Notes under the pieces: model-generated
Seen by the model: only the letters and a program-made list of their open reading frames with translations
Told to the model about the DNA's origin: nothing
Databases searched by the model: none
Shown: positions 25,695-33,678 of the stretch, one piece after another
Position numbering within the stretch: the stretch's first letter is position 1
Layout: each line of letters begins with the position of its first letter
Made by a program: the position numbers and the translations under genes
NCBI GenBank assembly: GCA_015069695.1
Contig: JADCRZ010000048.1
Location: 1 to 47,731, forward strand
Source of the DNA: Williamsia sp.
GTDB taxonomy: Bacteria; Bacteroidota; Bacteroidia; Chitinophagales; Chitinophagaceae
Length of the DNA: 47,731 nucleotides
Direction of reading: 5' to 3'

Positions 25695-26612
25695 TTATGA
25701 TGCAAATGCTTCTACAGCTTCTGCTTTGGCTGCATACAGCGGATGAGCATCTTTCATGGTAATGCGGTACATCATGGTTTCTTCTTCCTTGGCTACTGCC
25801 TCGTGTATGTTGTCGGTAGGCGCTTTGGCCCGGCCTGAGCTGTGTACAAGAAAGCGGTTGTCCCAGATAATCAGGTCGCCCATTTCCCACTGAACTTCCT
25901 TGACAAAATCGTTTGTTTCGGCAAAGTCGAAAATGCTCTTCAAGATGTTGTGCTGTTCTTCCCTGTCTTTGTTGCTGATGCCAATGGTAAAGCCCCTGCT
26001 TCCATAGATGATCTTTTCACCGGTAACCGGGTGCTCGATCACGGCAGGATGATGAACGGGCGGTTGGTAGTAATCGATCAGCTCCAGGATTTCAGCAATG
26101 TCCAGACCGGCATCTTCCGGACGGACCTTGTATCTGTAACGGCCGGAGTGGATAAAGTCTTCTTCTTCGATTTGTTCCAGCAGCTCAGCTGGCAGGGCAT
26201 TGTATACAGCGCTCATGTCGATAAAGCGGGTCGTGCGGCGGGATATTTTGGGAAGCACTTTCGGCATCAGCATGGTAATTATCTTGGGCTCCTTTTCAAA
26301 AGCAGTGTCTGAATGCCAGTAGCCTCCCGTACGTGCCACGCCCAGCTGCCGTCCGTCTTCTTTTTTTACATTGGAGGAAACAAAGATCAGGGGATAATCC
26401 GGGTGGTTATAATGGCTTTGCAGATACGCTTCCGGAAAACCAAATTTATACGCAAAATCTACATAGTCCTGTTCTGTAAGACTTTGATTTTTGACCACAA
26501 TGATCCGGTTTTGGTACAGCAGTTCCTGCAGCTCTTTTATTTCATCCTGAGAAAGGTTTTTAATGTCAATGTCATAAACATTGGAGCCGATTTCGATCTT
26601 TTTTGTTTTCAT
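25695..26612 (-). CDS. Fe(II)/2-oxoglutarate oxygenase, ScoE/Rv0097-like (isonitrile-forming candidate)
   Basis: TauD-superfamily oxygenase. In the ScoE/Rv0097 branch it oxidatively decarboxylates an N-carboxymethyl-3-amino fatty acid to an isonitrile. Seen: iron ligands His100-x-Asp102 in GGYWHSDTAF and His257 in WDNRFLVH; 2-oxoglutarate arginine probably Arg283 in YRITM. Landmarks shared with Rv0097 as I recall it: HYNHPDYPLIFVSS, RTTRFIDM, KVRPED, HPVTGEKIIY and GDLIIWDNR. The position of a substrate-contacting lysine in Rv0097/ScoE appears to be Gly211 here, so the substrate may differ. Length (305 aa) is normal. It lies between the ACP and FcoT-like genes, matching the pairing in isonitrile clusters. 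Confidence 0.85.
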   Translation of the reverse strand: MKTKKIEIGSNVYDIDIKNLSQDEIKELQELLYQNRIIVVKNQSLTEQDYVDFAYKFGFPEAYLQSHYNHPDYPLIFVSSNVKKEDGRQLGVARTGGYWHSDTAFEKEPKIITMLMPKVLPKISRRTTRFIDMSAVYNALPAELLEQIEEEDFIHSGRYRYKVRPEDAGLDIAEILELIDYYQPPVHHPAVIEHPVTGEKIIYGSRGFTIGISNKDREEQHNILKSIFDFAETNDFVKEVQWEMGDLIIWDNRFLVHSSGRAKAPTDNIHEAVAKEEETMMYRITMKDAHPLYAAKAEAVEAFAS

Positions 26613-26669
26613 GTTTGTATGTGGTTTAAGTTTAAGTGGAGAAGATTTCCGGTGAAGAATTCGGTGGGT

Positions 26670-26951
26670 TTAAATAGCCTGAAGCGCTACATAGTTGGAG
26701 GCCATTTTTTCCTGTATAAGGCTGATGCAGTTGCCCACGGTTGACATTCTTCTGATAGAGTCGTTGTCGATCTCAATGTTGAAGTGGTTCTCAATGTCGA
26801 TCACGATGTTGACAATATCGAGCGATTCAACGCCCAGGTCGTCTGTCATGCTTGTGTGTTCATGCAGGTTTTCCAGGGCCTTTGCGCCGGTACCTGAAAC
26901 ATGTTCGACCAGGATGGTCTTAAACTCTCTGAATAATCTCATTCTTTCCAT
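26670..26951 (-). CDS. Acyl carrier protein
   Basis: 93-aa carrier protein. The phosphopantetheine attachment site is Ser43 in DDLGVESLDIVNI, followed by an acidic helix II and the IENHFNIEI stretch typical of ACPs. It lies 27 bases after the ketosynthase gene and 57 bases before the oxygenase gene, so it is probably the dedicated carrier on which the pathway acyl chain is built and modified. This is distinct from the housekeeping AcpP, which normally sits next to fabF elsewhere. Confidence 0.9.
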   Translation of the reverse strand: MERMRLFREFKTILVEHVSGTGAKALENLHEHTSMTDDLGVESLDIVNIVIDIENHFNIEIDNDSIRRMSTVGNCISLIQEKMASNYVALQAI

Positions 26952-26978
26952 AAGGGTAATTTTTAAAGGTGAGGGGTT

Positions 26979-28247
26979 TCAATTATTGTATTTTGATAAA
27001 ACAAGACACGCGTTTACATCGCCAAAACCAAAATTTGCCTTTGCTATATTGCGGATGGCAGTTCCTCTGCTACTAACGGGAATGCAGGCGGGATCAATGG
27101 TTCCGGCGATTTCGGGATGAATATCTTCACAGTTCAGGTTGCCATGTACAAACTGGTGATAGAGTTGTAAAACTGCAGCTACACATTCGATAGAGCCCGC
27201 AGCACTCAGGCAGTGCCCGATCATTGATTTCAGTGAATTGATGAGCGGAAATTGTTCTTTTTTCCGGTTGAGGGCAGTTGACCAGTTGTCCACTTCGATC
27301 TTATCTGCAATTGTGGCGGTGAGGTGGCCACAAACCAGGTCGATTGATCCGGGATCTGTTTCGGCATTTTCCAGGGCTTTGGTAATACACCGGATCACAC
27401 CTTCCCGGTTGGGTGCCGTCATAGAACCGCCGTTGCGCTGCGCACCTGAATTGATACTGCCTCCTTTTAGCTCGGCGTAGATCCGGGCACCCCGGCGCTT
27501 GGCTGTTTCCAGGTTTTCCAGCACAAGGGCACCTGCACCTGAGCCGGGTACAAAACCACCGGCGCTGCTGCTAAAGGGGCGCGAAGCCTGCTCGGGTACA
27601 TGGTTGTATTTGCGGGGCAGCAAGCGCATGTTGTCGAAATTGGCCCAGATATATACACTGGGTGCTTCACAGCTGCCGGCTACCATTCTATCAGCATAAC
27701 CCAACCTGATCTTTTCATATGCTACCAGGATCGACTCTGTTCCTGTGGCACATGCAGCACTGTTAGTAACAGGATGGTTGCCGATGCCCAGCAAGCCGGA
27801 TATATAAGCGCTTACACCACTTGTCATCAGTTGTTCTATATTGCGCAGACCCAGCTTTTTTAAGTCGGCACTATCAACTGCTTGGGTAACTTCTTTGATC
27901 TGGTTCACATCACCCACACAGCAGCCGATAACGCAACCTGTAGCCCAGTCAACCTGATCTGTGTTAACCACTAATCCTGCGTCTATCCATGCCTGTAAGA
28001 CGGCCGTGCAGATATATTTTATAGGAAGGCTGTTCAGGTATTTGTAGGTGCCGGGAGAAAGGTATGCTTGCAGCAGGGTGTCGTCGAAGGAGGGAATGCC
28101 GCCCACCTGGCATGCCATGCCGGTATCTTCCAGGTGTTTGTGGTGCCTGATGCCGCTGCGGCCTTCTTCCAGTGACAGCTTGAATTCAGCTAAATCGGAT
28201 GCATTGGGCGCGAGTACGCCCATGCCGGTAATAACGACCCTGTTCAT
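26979..28247 (-). CDS. Beta-ketoacyl-ACP synthase, FabF-like
   Basis: Decarboxylative condensing enzyme that extends acyl-ACP with malonyl-ACP. Catalytic triad visible: Cys166 in NSAACATGTES, His308 in CGHLTATIADKIE, and His345 in LKSMIGHCLSAAGS with Lys340. The second motif is unusual: His-Leu-Thr-Ala-Thr instead of His-Gly-Thr-x-Thr. FVPGSGAGALVLE and a FGFGDVN end are typical. Length is 422 aa. With the dehydratase upstream and ACP downstream it makes a mini fatty-acid-synthase module. No ketoreductase gene is adjacent, so a general FabG would have to serve. Confidence 0.9.
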   Translation of the reverse strand: MNRVVITGMGVLAPNASDLAEFKLSLEEGRSGIRHHKHLEDTGMACQVGGIPSFDDTLLQAYLSPGTYKYLNSLPIKYICTAVLQAWIDAGLVVNTDQVDWATGCVIGCCVGDVNQIKEVTQAVDSADLKKLGLRNIEQLMTSGVSAYISGLLGIGNHPVTNSAACATGTESILVAYEKIRLGYADRMVAGSCEAPSVYIWANFDNMRLLPRKYNHVPEQASRPFSSSAGGFVPGSGAGALVLENLETAKRRGARIYAELKGGSINSGAQRNGGSMTAPNREGVIRCITKALENAETDPGSIDLVCGHLTATIADKIEVDNWSTALNRKKEQFPLINSLKSMIGHCLSAAGSIECVAAVLQLYHQFVHGNLNCEDIHPEIAGTIDPACIPVSSRGTAIRNIAKANFGFGDVNACLVLSKYNN

Positions 28248-28300
28248 AGGTACATGATTTGCGTTGCGAGCAACCGTAAAACAATAAATATGGAACGCGA

Positions 28301-28768
28301 TTAATTTTTGGCGGCAATAAACCCGGAGATAGATCCTTCAGCGGCCGTACCTCCCTGGCTGTTTTTGAGCTTTACTTTACAGATAAGCCGTCCGTGTCTG
28401 AAGAGGGTTTTTTCTGCTCTTACAAACACCTGTTCGCCGGGTAAAACCTTTTTTGAAAACTTTATATCTACTGAAGTCAATACGGGCAAACCGGTTCCAA
28501 TCAACTGATGGAGCGGTTCGGTTTTGTTAAGCAGGTAAAGACCAAAAGCGACCAGTCCGATCTGTGCCATTACTTCAATCAGGATCACACCTGGTGTGAG
28601 CGGATGGCCGGGAAAATGCCCTTCATAAAATGCATGGCCGGCATGCAGAAAATAATTTCCTTCTACGCTGTCATCATCTATATACGTTATCTTGTCGATA
28701 AACCTGAATGGCTCCCGGTGCGGGATCATCTCTACAATTTCATCCAGGGTATGGGCTTCGGTTGTCAT
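28301..28768 (-). CDS. FabZ-type 3-hydroxyacyl-ACP dehydratase
   Basis: Hot-dog dehydratase that converts 3-hydroxyacyl-ACP to trans-2-enoyl-ACP. Seen: IPHREPFRFIDK, then catalytic His51 in YEGHFPGHPLTPG and Glu65 in VILIEVMAQIG, with the His-Glu spacing of 14 residues as in FabZ. Length is 155 aa. It is the first gene of the biosynthetic run and precedes the ketosynthase by 53 bases. A 2-enoyl-ACP is exactly the substrate class used by ScoD/FcoT-type enzymes. No clear TAnnTTTG promoter is seen in the 106-base gap upstream. Confidence 0.9.
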   Translation of the reverse strand: MTTEAHTLDEIVEMIPHREPFRFIDKITYIDDDSVEGNYFLHAGHAFYEGHFPGHPLTPGVILIEVMAQIGLVAFGLYLLNKTEPLHQLIGTGLPVLTSVDIKFSKKVLPGEQVFVRAEKTLFRHGRLICKVKLKNSQGGTAAEGSISGFIAAKN

Positions 28769-28874
28769 ATAGAAGGAACCGTTTTAGCGTGACGACTATT
28801 TGTGAATGCCTTGTAAAAAAATTAGTCGCAGAATGTTTGGGGAGGGAAGCAGCAGGAGGTGAAATTATATCACA

Positions 28875-29747
28875 TTATATATCAGCCATTTTCTCAAACA
28901 GCAGTGCCAGCGCGCTGTGGTCCAGCTCTCCATTGCCTTGTGCAATCAGGGCATCCATGTGGGCGGCTACCAGGGCCGATCCATAGAGCGGCACACCGTA
29001 TTCTTTCCCTGCTTGCAGAATGATGTTCATGTCTTTTCTGTGCAGCTTGATCTTGAAGCCGGGTTTGAAGTTTTGATCGATGATGCGTTTGCCATGCAGG
29101 TCGAGGATGCGGCTTTGCGCAAAGCCGCCCAGCAGCACCTCACGCATTTTTTCCAGGTTCACGCCTGCTTTTTTTGCCAGGGTAAAAGCTTCCGCTACCG
29201 CCTGGATGGTCATGCCCACGATCATCTGGTTACAGGCTTTGGTTGTTTGTCCCGCACCGGCTTCTCCGATGTGGACAATATTTTTTCCCATACACTGGAA
29301 GAGGGGCAGTGCCCGGGCAAAAGCTTTGTCGCTTCCACCTACCATGATCGACAGGGTCGCAGCTTCAGCACCTACCTGTCCGCCCGATACGGGTGCGTCC
29401 AAAGCGCCGACTGCCTGCTGCTGAAATACCTCATACAAATTCTTTGCAACTGCCGGCGCAATGGTCGACATGTCAATAAACAGCGATCCGGGTTTGATGC
29501 CCTGCAGGATGCCATCTGCGCCAAATACAACTTCCTGCACATCCGGCGAATCAGGCAGCATGGTTATAACAATATCTGAATTTTCCGCCACCGCACTGTT
29601 GGTTGCATATGCGTGCGCTCCTGCTTCCACCAGCTCGGCAGCAGCCTTGTTCTTTTCCAGCACAGCCAGCGGGTAACCTGCCTTCAGCAAGTGCAGCGCC
29701 ATCGGCTTTCCCATAATACCTAATCCGATAAATCCGATCCTTTCCAT
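28875..29747 (-). CDS. 3-hydroxyisobutyrate dehydrogenase-family reductase, probable 2-hydroxy-3-oxopropionate reductase
   Basis: NAD(P)-dependent beta-hydroxyacid dehydrogenase. Seen: Rossmann motif Gly-Leu-Gly-Ile-Met-Gly at residues 8-13, substrate motif DAPVSGGQVGAEAA (about 118-130) and catalytic Lys170 in GAGQTTKACNQ. Length is 290 aa. Downstream of an HpaI-type aldolase and a sugar-acid permease, the best guess is reduction of tartronate semialdehyde to glycerate (GarR/GlxR). Other 3-hydroxy acids are possible. A link to the biosynthetic run that follows 106 bases later on the same strand cannot be excluded. Confidence 0.8.
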   Translation of the reverse strand: MERIGFIGLGIMGKPMALHLLKAGYPLAVLEKNKAAAELVEAGAHAYATNSAVAENSDIVITMLPDSPDVQEVVFGADGILQGIKPGSLFIDMSTIAPAVAKNLYEVFQQQAVGALDAPVSGGQVGAEAATLSIMVGGSDKAFARALPLFQCMGKNIVHIGEAGAGQTTKACNQMIVGMTIQAVAEAFTLAKKAGVNLEKMREVLLGGFAQSRILDLHGKRIIDQNFKPGFKIKLHRKDMNIILQAGKEYGVPLYGSALVAAHMDALIAQGNGELDHSALALLFEKMADI

Positions 29748-29779
29748 GTTGAATGTGTTTTGGTAAATATCAGTATTTA

Positions 29780-29914
29780 TGAACCATGATCTACAGGATT
29801 TTAAGGATTCGGGGATTGTAGTGGATCGATCAGCTTACAAATAAAGACTTGACTGGTTTGAGAATTGAACCACTACAATCCCCGAATCCTTAAAATCCTG
29901 TAGATCATGGTTCA
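29780..29914. repeat. TGAACC(A/T)TGAT inverted repeat, complete copy 3
   Basis: Arms 29780-29824 and 29870-29914 are perfect reverse complements over 45 bases around a 45-base spacer. Same ends (TGAACCATGAT) and internal AGGATT/GGGGATTG blocks as copies 1 and 2. The right arm provides the last codons and the stop codon of the mannonate-dehydratase-like gene. A perfect 45-bp stem implies recent formation or selection for the structure. Confidence 0.9.
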
Positions 29915-31074
29915 GACGCCGCCTGCAGCAGGGCCTTGATGTAGCCGTATGCAAATGCAAATGCCTGGTTGCTGCTGGCGGGGTCAGGATGATGGGGCAC
30001 ATGGTCGGGCATCACCATGTAGGGATAGCCCACATCCCGCAGGGCTTTGATGACCTGGTAAAAGTCCATGTCACCATTGTCCGGGTATACTTCCTGGAAA
30101 TAATCCCATCCTCCTTTTATGTTCCGCAGGTGAATGTTGAATATCTGCTTTCTTTCACCGACCCATTTGATGATAGGGAGGATCTCGGTGCGGGGATTTT
30201 TCAATCCTTCGGCCGTGGAGCCCAGGCAAAGATTAAAGCCATGGTAAGGACTCTTATACAATTGCGCAAAGCGCTTGATGCCTGCAAACACATCCGGACT
30301 GTTCCACCGCGTAATTCCACGGTACCCTGCGTGTGTAGGCGGGTCAGCAATGTGATTGGCCAGCCTGACCTTGTACTCTTCTGCTACAGGTAGCACCCTG
30401 TCCAGAAAATAGGTGATGCGTTCATAGATCTGATCAACGGGAACGACGCCGGCAACCGTAAGCGGCTCATTGCGTTTGATGGCCTCCTGATAATCCCAGG
30501 TGGTGTAAGACGCATTGCCCCGCTTGGGATCCAGGGTTTCGCCGGTACGCAGGATGGGGAGGATGATGGTATTGTAGTTCAGGCAATGCACACCGGTTTT
30601 ACCCGCTACGGAGATCATCTGCTGAATGATCCCGATCTCCCGGTCGCGCTCCGGGCTTTTGCCGAGCATGATATTGGGTGTCGTTACTTTGTCGATCCCA
30701 TCTGATGTAAGGGGAAGGTGATAGGCATCGAGTGAAATGCCATACTTTTCACAGGCTTCCTTTTTTGCCATCGAATCTGCCAAATCCCATCCTACACCCG
30801 GTATGTATTTCGGCGCACCGCCGTCTAAATTGAACACGCCATGGCGCGCTTTGAACTCCAGGTTTTCTTTGGTGGTACCCCCCGATTGACAGCCTACTTT
30901 CATCAGCACCTTTTTCTTTTGCTGGGGAGGCTGCGGCGCTGTTCTTTCATGGCCAAAGACCGCCTCACCCATTCCGCCTGCTGCCACGGCTGCTCCTACA
31001 ACGCCTGTGGTGATGGACCTGACGAAGCTTCTGCGTTCCATCTTTTTATTGTTCTTTTCACTCCTGTTGTCCAT
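29905..31074 (-). CDS. Mannonate dehydratase-like (UxuA family) protein with Tat signal
   Basis: TIM-barrel protein of the UxuA mannonate dehydratase family, which converts D-mannonate to 2-keto-3-deoxygluconate. Seen: NIHLRNIKGGWDYFQEVYPDNGDMD and VMPDHVPHHP near the C-terminus, typical of UxuA, plus NHIADPP and a GFNLCLGST stretch for the metal site. Unusually, the N-terminus has a twin-arginine signal (ERRSFVRS followed by a Gly/Ala/Val-rich hydrophobic stretch), suggesting export, whereas UxuA is normally cytoplasmic. Length is 389 aa. The last residues (Ser-Glu-Pro) and stop lie within a repeat. It is preceded by gntP on the same strand. Confidence 0.8.
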   Translation of the reverse strand: MDNRSEKNNKKMERRSFVRSITTGVVGAAVAAGGMGEAVFGHERTAPQPPQQKKKVLMKVGCQSGGTTKENLEFKARHGVFNLDGGAPKYIPGVGWDLADSMAKKEACEKYGISLDAYHLPLTSDGIDKVTTPNIMLGKSPERDREIGIIQQMISVAGKTGVHCLNYNTIILPILRTGETLDPKRGNASYTTWDYQEAIKRNEPLTVAGVVPVDQIYERITYFLDRVLPVAEEYKVRLANHIADPPTHAGYRGITRWNSPDVFAGIKRFAQLYKSPYHGFNLCLGSTAEGLKNPRTEILPIIKWVGERKQIFNIHLRNIKGGWDYFQEVYPDNGDMDFYQVIKALRDVGYPYMVMPDHVPHHPDPASSNQAFAFAYGYIKALLQAASEP

Positions 31075-31138
31075 GATACGACAAATTAAAATTTCTAAAG
31101 GTCATTTAAATTTCGCCTGTCCATTGGGGTTACCCTGC

Positions 31139-32572
31139 TCAGATAAGCGGAAAAAGCGTGGCGGCGATCAGGATAAAAATAAGGCCGGCTACACCCATGA
31201 TCACATTCATGGGCGCGAAGGTTTTCATCGCCTCCTGTTCGGTCAGGTTGCTCATTTTGCATACGATCCAAAAACCGGCGTCATTCATCCAGGGCACCAG
31301 TTTTGATCCGCAGCCGATGGCTAGCCCTAAGTAGAGGTGGTGATAAGGAAGATGCCCGCTGCTGGCCAGTCCGGCCAGAATACCGGAAGTGGTGATCAGG
31401 GCTACCGTAGCCGAGCCTTGTGCGGTGCGTACAACAGCAGCGATCAGGAAGGCCAGGGGTATCAGGGCCATCTGGTAACCCCTTGTGAGATGCGTGATGC
31501 GTGTGCTGATACCCGTTTGCTGCAGCATGCCGCCAAAAGCGCCGCCGGCAGCAGTGATCAGCAGGATGCTTCCTCCGCTCAGCAGGGCTGCCTGCACAAA
31601 GCCGGCCATATCATATCTGCCTTCTTTTTTCTGCAATGCAAGCAGGATCAGGGCCAACAGTGCGCCGGTAACCAGGGCAATGTTCTTATCACCCCAAAAA
31701 TGAACAAGCTTCGCGAAGGGAGAATTTGCTTTCCCGGAAGAAATATTGAGGAAGGTATCGGCGCAGATAAATACCAGGGGTACCAGCACAGGCAGCAGGG
31801 AAAACCAGAGCGGAGGAAGTTGCGCATCAGACTTTGCTGCCTGCAGGCGGATGTCTTCCAGCTTCGCATCCATCGAATCCCTGACAGGTACCGGCGCCCT
31901 CCTGTTGACCCACAAAGCAAACAAATAACCGGATGTGCTGGTAAGTATACCCAGGATACAGCCGGCTATCATCATCATCCCGATAGGGATCTGCATGGCG
32001 CCTACCAGAAACAGCGGGCCAGGTGCAGGCGGTACCAGCGAATTGGCCATTACAGCACCAGCCAGAACGGCCAGTACAAACAACAAGTAATTTTTGCCGA
32101 TGCGCATCGACATGGCTTTGGCGAGCGGCATCATTAAAAAAATGACCGTATCAAAAAATACAGGGATGCCGATAAAAAAGCTGCCGGTTAAAAAAGCAAG
32201 TGGAGCCCTTTTTACGCCTGTCACCTGCAGGATAGAGCGGATGATGCGTTCAGCCGCGCCACTTTCCAACAGGCATTTGCCAATGATCGCAGCCATGGCG
32301 ATCAGGATACCGATCTTGCCTGCCGTGTTCCCGAACTCCAATGACACTCTTTCGCCGATGCTTTTTTTTGAGGCCTGCAGAGCGGCTGCCGGCGTGGCTC
32401 CTTTTTCAAGGGCAAACTGTTCAAGCGCAGAACCAGGTGTAAGCCATGCTACCACAAAAGCGCCCAGCAGCAAGGCCAGAAAAGGATGCAGCTTCAACCC
32501 GATAATACCTCCCACCACAATGCATACGCCGATGAATAGAATGAATAAAGGATCTGTGAAGAACGTTGGCAT
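31139..32572 (-). CDS. GntP-family gluconate/sugar-acid:H+ symporter
   Basis: Inner-membrane permease of the gluconate:H+ symporter family, 477 aa with about 12-14 hydrophobic segments. Family features: an N-terminal LHPFLALLLGAFVVAWLTPG helix pair, a GKCLLESGAAERI loop, NSLVPPAPGPL near the middle, and RTAQGSATVALITTSGI in the second half. It imports an aldonate or related sugar acid. It sits between the HpaI-type aldolase and the mannonate dehydratase-like gene, so the transported compound is probably degraded by these enzymes. Confidence 0.9.
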   Translation of the reverse strand: MPTFFTDPLFILFIGVCIVVGGIIGLKLHPFLALLLGAFVVAWLTPGSALEQFALEKGATPAAALQASKKSIGERVSLEFGNTAGKIGILIAMAAIIGKCLLESGAAERIIRSILQVTGVKRAPLAFLTGSFFIGIPVFFDTVIFLMMPLAKAMSMRIGKNYLLFVLAVLAGAVMANSLVPPAPGPLFLVGAMQIPIGMMMIAGCILGILTSTSGYLFALWVNRRAPVPVRDSMDAKLEDIRLQAAKSDAQLPPLWFSLLPVLVPLVFICADTFLNISSGKANSPFAKLVHFWGDKNIALVTGALLALILLALQKKEGRYDMAGFVQAALLSGGSILLITAAGGAFGGMLQQTGISTRITHLTRGYQMALIPLAFLIAAVVRTAQGSATVALITTSGILAGLASSGHLPYHHLYLGLAIGCGSKLVPWMNDAGFWIVCKMSNLTEQEAMKTFAPMNVIMGVAGLIFILIAATLFPLI

Positions 32573-32616
32573 GGTTTATAGTTTACACATGATGCAGCAA
32601 TTTTCCCTGAACCAGT

Positions 32617-33378
32617 TTACACTTTGCCCCGCAGTCTTCCGATCATGTTTCTTGCTCCTTCTGCTACAAAAGTGCCGTCTGCTCCGCAGGCAATTACGCG
32701 GATGCCCATGTCTGCGTACACTTTGTGATCATCCGGGTTAAACAGGAGAATACCCGTTGCTTTGCCGGCTTTCTCGGCTGCTGCAACAATGGCTTTGAGC
32801 GCATCTTTGAACAGGGGATGATCAAACCGGCCAAAGATGCCCAGCGACATGGTAAGATCGGCCGGACCAACGAACAGCACATCCACCCCATCTACCGCTG
32901 CGATCTCATCAAGATGCTGCAGGGATTCAGGCGTTTCAATCTGAACAATGCCGACCAGCTTGTCTTTGGCGGTGCCGGCATACTCATCGAAATTTTTTCC
33001 AAAGCCGCTGGCACGAACCATCTTAGCTACCCCCCGGCTTCCATGCGGCGGATAAAACATGGCGCTCACGATCCCGGCAGCTTTTTCTCCGGTGCTTACG
33101 TGCGGACACATAATCCCTTCAGCCCCCAGGTCCAGTACGCGGTGGATCCGCTGCCGTTCAGCACTCTCTACCCTGATCAATGCGGCGGCAGACGTATGCT
33201 CCAGGGCCTGCAGCTGAAACAGGACGTCTTTTTCTTCTCCTGCCCCATGTTCAAGGTCAATCAGCACCCAGTCGAAGCCTGCTTTCCCTACCATCTCTGC
33301 AGTTAAGGGACTGCCCAGGTTCAACCAGCAGCCAAATACCGTTTCACCTTGTTTGATTCTTTGCTTAAGATTTTTCAT
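32617..33378 (-). CDS. HpcH/HpaI-family class II aldolase
   Basis: Metal-dependent pyruvate aldolase. Seen: His44 in IDLEHG, Arg69 in ALIRVES, metal ligands Glu148 in IVQIETPES and Asp174 in FVGPADLTMSLG. Length is 253 aa. Members cleave 2-keto-3-deoxy acids, 5-keto-4-deoxyglucarate (GarL) or 4-hydroxy-2-ketoheptanedioate. With a GntP permease, a mannonate dehydratase-like enzyme and a tartronate-semialdehyde-reductase-like enzyme downstream, a sugar-acid route yielding pyruvate plus a C3 aldehyde is likely. It is the first gene of the cluster. Confidence 0.88.
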   Translation of the reverse strand: MKNLKQRIKQGETVFGCWLNLGSPLTAEMVGKAGFDWVLIDLEHGAGEEKDVLFQLQALEHTSAAALIRVESAERQRIHRVLDLGAEGIMCPHVSTGEKAAGIVSAMFYPPHGSRGVAKMVRASGFGKNFDEYAGTAKDKLVGIVQIETPESLQHLDEIAAVDGVDVLFVGPADLTMSLGIFGRFDHPLFKDALKAIVAAAEKAGKATGILLFNPDDHKVYADMGIRVIACGADGTFVAEGARNMIGRLRGKV

Positions 33379-33678
33379 GTGTTATGCTGTTTATATTTCT
33401 AAAGCTGTAAATCCCGGACTCATTCAGCAAGCAAAAGCAGAAGTTACTCGCCTGTCAGCTGACCAGCTGAATGATTTTAAATATTTATGGAGATGGATCG
33501 CTGAAGCTTTCTATACAGCAAAACGCTTTTGCAGAAAGTGGGTGAAGAACAAGCATATCGTAGTTTTAGTTTGGTGAGGATGTCAACAAAACTGATTCTA
33601 AGATAAGCTTATTCCTGTGGTAAGAACACACCATCCTTTTATTAGCCGGATTTCCTCTATGCCTATGCGCTTGTTTTG
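33379..33678. other. Intergenic region without a recognised gene
   Basis: This 300-base gap between the aldolase start and the stop of the TPR-type gene contains no convincing coding sequence on either strand and no tRNA. A small palindrome TCAGCTGACCAGCTGA lies near 33457-33472. It presumably holds the promoter of the sugar-acid cluster and the terminator of the MoxR operon, but I see no consensus match. Confidence 0.4.

Noticed and set aside
28875-29747. Assigning the beta-hydroxyacid dehydrogenase as the missing ketoreductase of the isonitrile-like cluster
   Set aside because: Its motifs are those of the 3-hydroxyisobutyrate dehydrogenase family, which acts on small hydroxy acids, and it fits the upstream sugar-acid genes better.
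24115-29914. Insertion sequence bounded by repeat copies 2 and 3
   Set aside because: No transposase lies between them and the enclosed genes are a coherent biosynthetic run; the repeats also occur at 7.3 kb independently.
33353-33577. Plus-strand 74-codon reading frame between the aldolase and the MoxR operon
   Set aside because: It overlaps the aldolase start, has no recognisable domain and shows no coding-like composition; likely chance.
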